Origin: a bacterium | GTDB taxonomy: Bacteria; Bdellovibrionota_C; UBA2361; SZUA-149 | NCBI GenBank assembly: GCA_003230795.1 | Contig: QIGM01000063.1 | Coordinates: 1 to 11,582, forward strand | Direction of reading: 5' to 3' | DNA length: 11,582 bases | Part shown: positions 5,542 through 11,582 of the stretch, one piece after another | Numbering within the stretch: the stretch's first letter is position 1 | How the letters are laid out: the number at the start of each line of letters is the position of its first letter | Position numbers and translations under genes: made by a program | The notes under the pieces: model-generated | The model's input: only the letters and a program-made list of their open reading frames with translations | The model's database searches: none | What the model was told of the DNA's origin: nothing

Positions 5542-7197
5542 GTGCCGGAGAGACATAATCTTCCTCCACATTCTGTAGACAAGTCTACTCTCAGCATCTC
5601 AGTCGCATCCTTTGTCTATTTTGCGTTCCTGCTTCTTCTTCCTCTCGTTTTGCCTAGTGCCCTTCTTGCGGAAGCTAGTGCCCTTCTTGCGGAAGAAGGT
5701 GAAGTGTCGAGTAAGACAGGAAATGCAGCAGAATCACCGGAAGAAGAAAAGACCACAGTAGTTCCCGCTCTGGGTGAGTGGCTTCGACCTGAGCCAGTTC
5801 CGACTCCGGAAGCGGATTTATTGGAAGGTGAAGAACCTGAGGATGATCGCCCGGATTTTCGTCGTGAAGATGCGCAGGAAAAGAAAATATTTCAAGAACT
5901 CCTAAGGAGGTCTAAGGGCAGGGCTGTCGATGTGCCAATAACACCGCCTCTCGTAAAAGACGTGATCCTAACTCGCGCGCAAAAGAAACGAATCAAGAAG
6001 CTCCAGCGTAGACAGCGCGCCAGGATTTGGACCTCGACGCGTCCGTTTAGACAATACACCAAGTTTGATGCGCGGGGTTTGCCGGAAGTGCGAATATGTT
6101 CACTAAACTTACAGAACTATTCGACGCGAATCGAGGTGCGTCGGGTTACGAAGGATACTAATTTATTAAAAAAACATCGACGTAAAGAACGTGAAATCAT
6201 TAAGGCGGTGACGTCGGAGGCTTGTACCGTTGTGGCGGTGCAGGGTCTAGTTGGCACCAGCCTTAAACGAGCCAAGGAAGGGCTGAAAGCTCTTGCGGAA
6301 AAGATTTCGAAAAAGAGTGACTTCTCTTGGCGCGCCTTTGTAGGGGCAAGTAATCATAGACTTGCATTTAATGGATTTCTCGTGAGCGACTACAATATAG
6401 AGGTTGTGACGCTGAGATATCTTGTAAATGAGCAGCTCCCTCAGTTCGGTGATTTCAAAGAGGAGCTTTTCTATCGCGGTCCCGTAGAATTGGTTCTGAA
6501 GGTTAATAGTCCCGAGGGAAACGGTAGTCGAAAAATCGTTCTTTATACCTTCAATTGGCGGAAGCTGCTCGATGAAGCGAGCTCAGAAGCAGAGCATGCG
6601 CGAATGCAAATGGCCGAGAAGCTTAGAAGCCACATAGTAAAAAGAAGTCGACGCATGCGTGAGAAACCGCGCCCAATTATTGTTGCACTCGGTGATCGTG
6701 AAGCCGGACGTTTCGCGCCGGCGACTCGAATTTTGGAAGGAAGTTTGCGATTACGAGATTTTCTTGAAAGAGGAAATTGCCGTCTAGAGAGAGTAGAGAC
6801 CGAAGTAAAGGCTAAGGGTAAAAAGAAAAAAAAGAAACGCAAAAAGAAACGCAAAAAGAAAACCAAAGTAGAGCATGCGGCTGTTTGTGAGGAGCTTTCC
6901 CCTCGTGTGAAACTCTTGTTCGGAGTTGTTGGTGAGCAGCTGCCCAAGCCGCCGAATGTGGTAGTTAAAGAGGTCGATGGAGAAAAAACGTTTCTTGTGA
7001 GGAAGGATGAAAAGCGCGCTCAGCGGAAGCGCACAATACTTTCTCGAGAGAGAACAGCTGAGATTTATCTATTCCAAGGAGACCTGCCGGCTGCCTTTGA
7101 GAATTCCCAGGTATCTGGAAGATATGCCATGACGACGAGGGAGCTAAAGCATTTGCGAAAAAAAAGCCCTCTGTTAAGGATCGATCTAAATTGGTAG
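5542..7197 (+). CDS. Secreted Lys-rich protein, degenerate endonuclease/exonuclease/phosphatase-like
   Basis: This 551-residue protein has a GTG start with GGAG 8 bases upstream. Residues about 15-45 form a hydrophobic signal segment with a likely cleavage near LLAEA. An acidic linker (50-115) and a basic stretch (145-172) follow. From about 183 the order of segments recalls the EEP fold: RICSLNLQNY (184-193, like ASFNVxN), VVAVQG (230-235, like VVALQE), FNGFLVSDY (276-284), VLYTFNW (333-339, like INNHFKS), IIVALGDREAG (379-389, like VIVLGDFN) and SPLLRIDL (542-549, like SDHxPV). The catalytic Glu is Gly235, the His after the sixth strand is absent, the GDFN Asn is replaced, and the final SDH is lost, so nuclease activity is unlikely. 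A lysine/arginine tract (423-442) interrupts the domain. Role unknown; perhaps polyanion or cell-wall binding. The EEP relation is my reading by eye. The M42 gene starts 70 bases downstream. Confidence 0.6.
   Translation: MPERHNLPPHSVDKSTLSISVASFVYFAFLLLLPLVLPSALLAEASALLAEEGEVSSKTGNAAESPEEEKTTVVPALGEWLRPEPVPTPEADLLEGEEPEDDRPDFRREDAQEKKIFQELLRRSKGRAVDVPITPPLVKDVILTRAQKKRIKKLQRRQRARIWTSTRPFRQYTKFDARGLPEVRICSLNLQNYSTRIEVRRVTKDTNLLKKHRRKEREIIKAVTSEACTVVAVQGLVGTSLKRAKEGLKALAEKISKKSDFSWRAFVGASNHRLAFNGFLVSDYNIEVVTLRYLVNEQLPQFGDFKEELFYRGPVELVLKVNSPEGNGSRKIVLYTFNWRKLLDEASSEAEHARMQMAEKLRSHIVKRSRRMREKPRPIIVALGDREAGRFAPATRILEGSLRLRDFLERGNCRLERVETEVKAKGKKKKKKRKKKRKKKTKVEHAAVCEELSPRVKLLFGVVGEQLPKPPNVVVKEVDGEKTFLVRKDEKRAQRKRTILSRERTAEIYLFQGDLPAAFENSQVSGRYAMTTRELKHLRKKSPLLRIDLNW
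5654..5695 (+). repeat. Perfect 21-bp tandem duplication at the signal-peptide end
   Basis: Positions 5654-5674 and 5675-5695 are identical. They encode SALLAEA followed by SALLAEE, which doubles the presumed signal-peptidase region of the EEP-like protein. The duplication keeps the frame and its perfect identity implies a recent event. Confidence 0.95.
6829..6864 (+). repeat. 12-bp lysine-codon repeat with an adjoining A8 run
   Basis: AAAAAGAAACGC occurs at 6829-6840 and 6841-6852, with a variant copy AAAAAGAAAACC at 6853-6864. It encodes KKKR units of the polybasic tract. An unbroken run of eight A (6826-6833) overlaps the first copy and is a potential site of replication or transcription slippage. 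Confidence 0.9.
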
Positions 7198-7267
7198 CGT
7201 CGTGCCTTAAGTCGCACAAGATACGAGAGTAGGGATATTTGAGTCATGGGGGGACAGTGAGGAACTA

Positions 7268-8350
7268 ATGCAGAAAGAACCAAAACAGTTTTTAGGCAAG
7301 TTACTCGAGACGCCATCTCCTTCTGGGTTTGAACAGAAGATTCAGAAAGTCGTTAAGAAGCGAATGAGCAAGTTCGCCGATGAAATCTCTGTCGATGTTC
7401 ATGGGAACCTTATCGCCGCGTTTAATCCTCAGGGGAAAATTCGTGTAATGCTCGCGGGACACTGCGATCAAATTGGCCTTATGGTTACGCATATCGATGA
7501 AAAGGGCTTTATTTCTTTCGACAAAATTGGCGGGATAGATCCTGCGGTACTGCCAGGCGCGAATGTCACTATCCAAGCGGCCGAAGGGCCTATCCAAGGG
7601 GTGATCGGACAAAAGGCTATTCACTTGCAAACGCAAGCAGAGCGCGGAAAGAAAATCGAATTAGAAAGACTCTGGATAGATATCGGTGCGCTGAGTGGCG
7701 CAGACGTGAAGAAGCGGGTCCGAGTCGGAGACTGCATCACCTTTCAGCTAGGCATTACCGAAATGGGTAAACACCGATTCGCCGCTGCTGGTTGCGACGA
7801 TAAGACCGGCGTATTTGTGGTGATGGAAGCGCTACGTCTAGTTGCTTCGAAAATAAAGGGCGCGGATAAGAAAAAATTCCCTGTTGCCCTTTACGCGGTG
7901 AGCACTGTACAGGAGGAGCTTGGGCTTCGTGGAGCTCGGACTTCTTGTTACGGAATAGACCCTCTTGTTGGTATCGCGGTGGATGTTACCCATGCGACGG
8001 ACAATCCTGCTTCTGATGCTAAGCGAATTGGAACGATGAACCTTGGCGACGGTCCTGGAATACCTAGTGGTGCGAATATTAATCCCGTGCTCTGGGATCT
8101 GATCACTGCCACAGCAAAGAAGAAAAAAATCAAATATCAGCCACAACCTTCCCCGAGCGCAACGGGAACCGATGCGAATGCGATTCAAATTACTCGCTCA
8201 GGAGTTGCTGCGGGGCTAATCTGTATTCCTAACCGATACATGCATTCACAAGTTGAAGTGGTGGATACGCGAGATCTTGAGTTGGCCGCGAAGCTAATCG
8301 CGGAAACGGTGATGTCCATCAAGCCGAAGCATACGTTTATTCCAGTATAG
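7268..8350 (+). CDS. M42 family metallo-aminopeptidase (glutamyl aminopeptidase / TET type)
   Basis: This 360-residue protein belongs to the M42 family of dodecameric, usually cytoplasmic, di-metal aminopeptidases that trim short peptides. TPSPSGFE (15-22) is the conserved opening. Metal and catalytic residues by motif are His65 in AGHCDQIG, Asp177 in CDDKTG (bridging metal), Glu216-Glu217 in QEELGLRGA (216 the general base), Asp239 in AVDVTH and His326 in RYMHSQVE. TGTDANAI (299-306) matches the conserved substrate-site segment. All ligands are present and length is normal (about 340-360). GAGGA lies 4 bases before the ATG. It starts 70 bases after the EEP-like gene with no clear terminator, so the two may share a transcript. 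Preference for Glu/Asp, Leu or Lys ends cannot be told from sequence. Confidence 0.94.
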   Translation: MQKEPKQFLGKLLETPSPSGFEQKIQKVVKKRMSKFADEISVDVHGNLIAAFNPQGKIRVMLAGHCDQIGLMVTHIDEKGFISFDKIGGIDPAVLPGANVTIQAAEGPIQGVIGQKAIHLQTQAERGKKIELERLWIDIGALSGADVKKRVRVGDCITFQLGITEMGKHRFAAAGCDDKTGVFVVMEALRLVASKIKGADKKKFPVALYAVSTVQEELGLRGARTSCYGIDPLVGIAVDVTHATDNPASDAKRIGTMNLGDGPGIPSGANINPVLWDLITATAKKKKIKYQPQPSPSATGTDANAIQITRSGVAAGLICIPNRYMHSQVEVVDTRDLELAAKLIAETVMSIKPKHTFIPV

Positions 8351-8382
8351 AGCCTTAATGAAAGCTACGAAAATGTTGAGGC

Positions 8383-8418
8383 CCTCCGAGACTCTTTAAG
8401 TTAGGTCGCGGAGGTTTT
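8383..8418 (+). terminator. Possible terminator after the M42 gene
   Basis: CCTCCG (8383-8388) and CGGAGG (8409-8414) are exact complements followed by TTTT (8415-8418). The 20-base loop is large and the T-run short, so this is a weak candidate. It could also be a leader hairpin for purF, which starts at 8493. Confidence 0.35.
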
Positions 8419-8492
8419 GCCAAATGTTCCCCAGGCGGGTATGATTGCGGCACTCATTTCCACGGAAAATTCTCAATAAATACAGGCATATA

Positions 8493-9920
8493 GTGAACGA
8501 TAAATTCAACGAAGAGTGCGCCGTTATCGGTGTGATCGGGGACGCTGAGGCTGCAAACTATTGCTACCTCGGACTGTATGCGATGCAGCATCGTGGGCAG
8601 GAGGGGGCTGGAATTGTCTCAACCGACGGCCACGGCATGTATGCTCATCGCAATATGGGACTGGTGTCCGATGTGTTCAATACTGAGTCTATCGCTCGCT
8701 TACCTGGAACATCCGCCGTTGGGCACACGCGTTACGCGACCTTCGGTACCAAGGACTGGCAGAATCTGCAGCCGCTAGTCGCAAACTTCGCGGATAATTC
8801 ATTTGCCATCGCTCACAACGGCAACTTGGTCAACGCTCCTGAGCTACGAGCTGATTTAGAAAAGAGTGGAGCGATATTCTCGGCGACGTCTGATACTGAA
8901 GTTGTACTCCATCTTATCGCACGAGCAACAACTGAGGATACGATTGTTAAGAAAGTGGCCGCAGCTCTCGGGAATGTGCGAGGCGCTTATTCTTTAGTGA
9001 CAATGACCTATAATCGCTTGATTGCTATTCGCGATCCCTCAGGCGTGCGTCCCCTAATGTTGGGAAAGGTAAAAGATGGCTATATCGTGGCCTCAGAGAC
9101 TTGTGCGTTCGATCTGATCGGAGCTGATTTTATTCGAGAGATTGAGCCGGGGGAAATCTTAGAAATCACCTCTGACGGTCAGATGAACAGTAGTTGCCTG
9201 TTGCAGAAAGCGGATCCTGCTTTTTGCATATTCGAGTTTGTCTATTTCTCTCGGCCGGATTCAATTATTCAAGGCAAGAATGTCTACACCGTGCGAAGAG
9301 CACTTGGAACGGAACTCGCAAAAGAGCATCCTGCGGAAGCGGATTTAGTAATTCCTGTCCCTGACTCTGGTACGCCGTCTGCGATTGGTTATGCGCATGA
9401 GTCGGGGCTTCCTTTGGAATTGGGCTTAATTCGTAACCACTACGTGGGGCGAACCTTTATTGAACCCAAACAAACGATTCGCGACTTTGGAGTGCGCGTG
9501 AAGCTAAACGCGAACAGTGATGTCTTTCGCGATAAAAGGGTCGTTGTCGTTGATGACTCCATTGTTCGAGGGACCACCTGCCGCAAGCTTGTGAAGATGT
9601 TTCGGGCGGCAGGGGCGAAAGAAATTCATTTCCGAATTAGTTCTCCCCCAACCACCGGTTCTTGTTATTACGGGGTTGATACCCCCTCGAGAGACGAGTT
9701 GATCGCTGCAAACCATAGCGTTGAAGAAGTGAAGGAGTACATTGGTGCGGACTCCCTCGGGTACCTTAGCGTCGATGGCATGTATCGAGCGGTGAAGGGT
9801 GCGCAAAGCAATTATTGCGATGCCTGCTTTAGCGGAAATTATCGCTTGGGAACGCCTGTCTCAACGGAAATGAAAACGGGCAATCTTCACTTGAACCAGC
9901 CTGGTAAGCCTAGCAGGTAG
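8493..9920 (+). CDS. purF: Amidophosphoribosyltransferase PurF, Fe-S type
   Basis: PurF makes 5-phosphoribosylamine from PRPP and glutamine, the committed step of de novo purine synthesis. The start is set at GTG 8493, giving a short propeptide MNDKFNEE that would be removed to expose Cys9, the glutaminase nucleophile. The frame stays open to TTG at 8445, but those 16 codons look unconserved. QHRGQEGAG (32-40), GHTRYAT (77-83), AHNGNLVN (107-114) and SDTE (133-136) belong to the N-terminal nucleophile glutaminase domain. YVGRTFI (317-323) and VVVDDSIVRGTT (351-362) are the phosphoribosyltransferase flexible-loop and PRPP motifs. Cys245, Cys391, Cys442 and Cys445 (YCDACFSGNY) fit the four [4Fe-4S] ligands of the Bacillus-type enzyme. 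At 475 residues the length is normal. No other purine genes are in view. Confidence 0.97.
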   Translation: MNDKFNEECAVIGVIGDAEAANYCYLGLYAMQHRGQEGAGIVSTDGHGMYAHRNMGLVSDVFNTESIARLPGTSAVGHTRYATFGTKDWQNLQPLVANFADNSFAIAHNGNLVNAPELRADLEKSGAIFSATSDTEVVLHLIARATTEDTIVKKVAAALGNVRGAYSLVTMTYNRLIAIRDPSGVRPLMLGKVKDGYIVASETCAFDLIGADFIREIEPGEILEITSDGQMNSSCLLQKADPAFCIFEFVYFSRPDSIIQGKNVYTVRRALGTELAKEHPAEADLVIPVPDSGTPSAIGYAHESGLPLELGLIRNHYVGRTFIEPKQTIRDFGVRVKLNANSDVFRDKRVVVVDDSIVRGTTCRKLVKMFRAAGAKEIHFRISSPPTTGSCYYGVDTPSRDELIAANHSVEEVKEYIGADSLGYLSVDGMYRAVKGAQSNYCDACFSGNYRLGTPVSTEMKTGNLHLNQPGKPSR

Positions 9921-9957
9921 TTGTTCGCCAAGGTAAGCGGTGCTTTAAGGAGGTGCG

Positions 9958-11582
9958 ATGAAGCGAAATACCAGTTATCGAGTTCTCATCGCATACTTTG
10001 TAACGCTGTTACTGCTTTCTTCGCTTGCCGTCGCTCAGCCGCACTTGTCTGATATCTCGAACGCGAAAGCCCGCCGTCACTACCGACCCCATTCTCTACC
10101 TTTTACTTCCGGTTTGTTCACTTCTAGAGTTGCTGCGCAGTCGGCGGGATTCGTCCTACCGCTCAAAGACGGTCTGGAATCGCGATTTCATCTTATCGAA
10201 AGGAAGACGATTAGAGTGCCGATTATTGACTCAGCGAACCGCGTGAGCGAGTCAATAAGGGTTGTCGTCGACAGAGTTTCGAATTTCGCAGGAATCGAAG
10301 GGACTCTTGTCCATAAAACTGGTGAACGTGGCTTTGGTGTCTATGGATCGTTTCTTGATGTGTCTTCTGCAGAAGGGCGCTCTTGGTCTCTTCGTCCGGA
10401 AGGTGAACATGAGGAGGTGATGCCTCAACATGTAATCGAAGAGCAACGTGAAGGCTCGGAGTCGGCTGCGCTGGAACCCTTGGCTTTGCTTAAACAGTTA
10501 GAGGAGATTGTCCGCGCTGAAGGCCCAGAGCCGAGCAGTCAAATTATTGAGTCCGAATCGGGTGAGTCAAACTCGGGTGAGTCCAATCCGGGCGTCTTGG
10601 CTCTAGAGAATGTGATCCGCGAAGTGCAGCTGGTTGTTGTTTCTTCAGGCGACTACAGCGGCACGCGTACGAACGATCAGTTAGTCGCAGAAGTTGTTTC
10701 GATAGTGGGCTCAGCCGATACCTTCTTTGATGTGTTGCGTCTCCGTATAGGTCTTGTTGGGGTACAGATTTTCCGACCAGGATCGGGCGATCCTTTTAGC
10801 GCTGCAACTGCCGCTCGAGATGGTCTCGCGATGCTTGAAAAAGTTCGAGAGCTTTGGCGACAACGAACTGCGCCTGAGCATGATATTACAGCAGTGTTTG
10901 GGCGTTCGGCATATACCGGAGTGTCTGGTCTCGGATATCCGGATGCTTCGTGCATACTGCCTCAGTTCTCGTTTCTCTTTGCGACTCAGGGAGGCACCGG
11001 ACAGGGAGTGCAGGGGCTTGCCGTTACTCTGGCGCATGAAATAGGACATGTCATCGGCATGTCTCACGATGAGATGCTGGTGCAAACCGTGCCATCATTG
11101 ATGTGGCCGTTTTTCATTCCATCACCTGGTGGTTTTTCAGATTTCTCTATTCAAGAGTATGAAGCCCATGTCGCTAGAGATGGTAGCGCGTGCTTCTCAG
11201 CAATTTCTGCACTCGGGCCTGAGCCTGATCCGGATGATGATGTAGGGGTGAATGAGAGTTTTCGATTTGTAGACGAGAACAAAGTCAGTCTTTCTGTTTC
11301 TGAGGGCCAGCTGCTCAGTCGTCGCTTTCCGGTGACTGGTACTACAGGCTCGGTTCGTTTCAGAGCTCAAGGCTTGCCCGAAGGGGCGGCGTTTAGCGTC
11401 GACAACGGGCTGATAAGTTACGAACCTGGTTTCGATGTTGCTAATCGAGTGCGGGGTAGCGCGGTGTTTGAGGTGGATATCACAGCGAGTTCCGGAGCCA
11501 GTTCAGCCTCACTTTCATTAACTATAGAAGTAAAAGATACCAACCGAGCGCCGGTGCTGCTCTTTGATGGGCCGCGAGTGAC
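9958..11582 (+). CDS. Secreted zinc metalloprotease (metzincin, reprolysin-like) with C-terminal Ig/cadherin-like domain, 3' end outside window
   Basis: From ATG 9958, behind a strong AAGGAGG at 4 bases, the frame is open for 541 codons to the window edge. Residues 1-26 are a signal peptide (basic start, hydrophobic core, LAVA before QP). Residues 27-220 look like a propeptide ending in an acidic Ser/Glu/Gly stretch (SESGESNSGESNPG). The protease domain runs from about 221 to 415. HEIGHVIGMSHD (360-371) is the HExxHxxGxxHD zinc site with Glu361 as base, and Met382 (SLMWPF) is a plausible Met-turn. Cys332 and Cys412 could form a disulfide. A Pro/Asp-rich linker follows, then a beta-rich region (about 441-533) ending DTNRAP, as in cadherin- or Ig-like repeats. 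It likely degrades extracellular protein. No Cys is seen in the presumed propeptide, so a cysteine-switch is absent. Its start lies 38 bases after purF, but the function is unrelated. Confidence 0.88.
   Translation, partial: MKRNTSYRVLIAYFVTLLLLSSLAVAQPHLSDISNAKARRHYRPHSLPFTSGLFTSRVAAQSAGFVLPLKDGLESRFHLIERKTIRVPIIDSANRVSESIRVVVDRVSNFAGIEGTLVHKTGERGFGVYGSFLDVSSAEGRSWSLRPEGEHEEVMPQHVIEEQREGSESAALEPLALLKQLEEIVRAEGPEPSSQIIESESGESNSGESNPGVLALENVIREVQLVVVSSGDYSGTRTNDQLVAEVVSIVGSADTFFDVLRLRIGLVGVQIFRPGSGDPFSAATAARDGLAMLEKVRELWRQRTAPEHDITAVFGRSAYTGVSGLGYPDASCILPQFSFLFATQGGTGQGVQGLAVTLAHEIGHVIGMSHDEMLVQTVPSLMWPFFIPSPGGFSDFSIQEYEAHVARDGSACFSAISALGPEPDPDDDVGVNESFRFVDENKVSLSVSEGQLLSRRFPVTGTTGSVRFRAQGLPEGAAFSVDNGLISYEPGFDVANRVRGSAVFEVDITASSGASSASLSLTIEVKDTNRAPVLLFDGPRV
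10223..10258. repeat. Perfect 10-bp inverted repeat within the metalloprotease gene
   Basis: TTATTGACTC (10223-10232) and GAGTCAATAA (10249-10258) are exact reverse complements with 16 bases between. They lie in codons of the propeptide region (DSANRVSESIR). A 10-bp perfect dyad inside a coding sequence is uncommon and could form an mRNA hairpin about 265 bases after the start codon. Confidence 0.85.

Noticed and set aside
5295..5597. Minus-strand open frame of 100 codons across tRNA-Gly
   Set aside because: Its SGRRDSNPRPPAWQAG segment is the well-known false translation of the antisense of a tRNA gene, and it overlaps the start of the EEP-like gene.
6543..6947. Minus-strand frame with a phenylalanine-rich stretch that looks like a membrane segment
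   Set aside because: The F-rich part is the complement of the lysine-codon tract of the real plus-strand gene.
10754..11044. Plus-strand frame of 96 codons in the metalloprotease region
   Set aside because: It overlaps the HExxH-containing frame, which has a signal peptide and a strong ribosome binding site.

Overview
The window looks like a chromosomal segment of a bacterium with roughly balanced base composition. It mixes conserved housekeeping genes (rsmD, coaD, an aspartate aminotransferase, an M42 aminopeptidase, purF, two tRNAs) with lineage-specific secreted or surface proteins. Exported proteins with signal peptides and a flagellin-like segment suggest a motile bacterium, or one with motile ancestry. 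The phylum cannot be fixed from the sequence. A deltaproteobacterial-type or similar Gram-negative lineage is a guess. No transposase, integrase, phage gene or CRISPR array was seen.

Layout. On the minus strand at the left edge is a large gene, cut off at its 3' end (1-1734). It encodes a flagellin-like helical N-terminal region followed by seven regularly spaced FG-GAP/VCBS calcium-loop repeats. Also on the minus strand, upstream of it, are tRNA-Lys(UUU) (2023-2095) and a small unknown gene of 119 codons that opens with a 5-residue tandem repeat (2220-2579). From 2664 onward everything is on the plus strand. rsmD and coaD are 4 bases apart, then come a subgroup-Ic-like aspartate aminotransferase with a likely terminator, tRNA-Gly(GCC), and a secreted lysine-rich protein. 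That protein resembles the endonuclease/exonuclease/phosphatase (EEP) fold but lacks most catalytic residues. An M42 metallo-aminopeptidase and a Fe-S type purF follow. Last is a secreted zinc metalloprotease with HExxHxxGxxHD, cut off by the right edge.

How the genes relate. rsmD (16S rRNA methylation) and coaD (coenzyme A synthesis) form a common bacterial pair and are probably cotranscribed. The aminotransferase and PurF both touch aspartate/glutamine nitrogen metabolism, but they are separated by other genes and do not form one operon. The flagellin-like repeat protein, the EEP-like protein and the metalloprotease are all predicted to act outside the cytoplasm.

The most interesting items are the flagellin-like/VCBS fusion, the apparently inactive EEP-like protein with its polylysine insertion, and the dyad-rich leader in front of that gene. 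No multi-gene system of an obviously new kind could be demonstrated.
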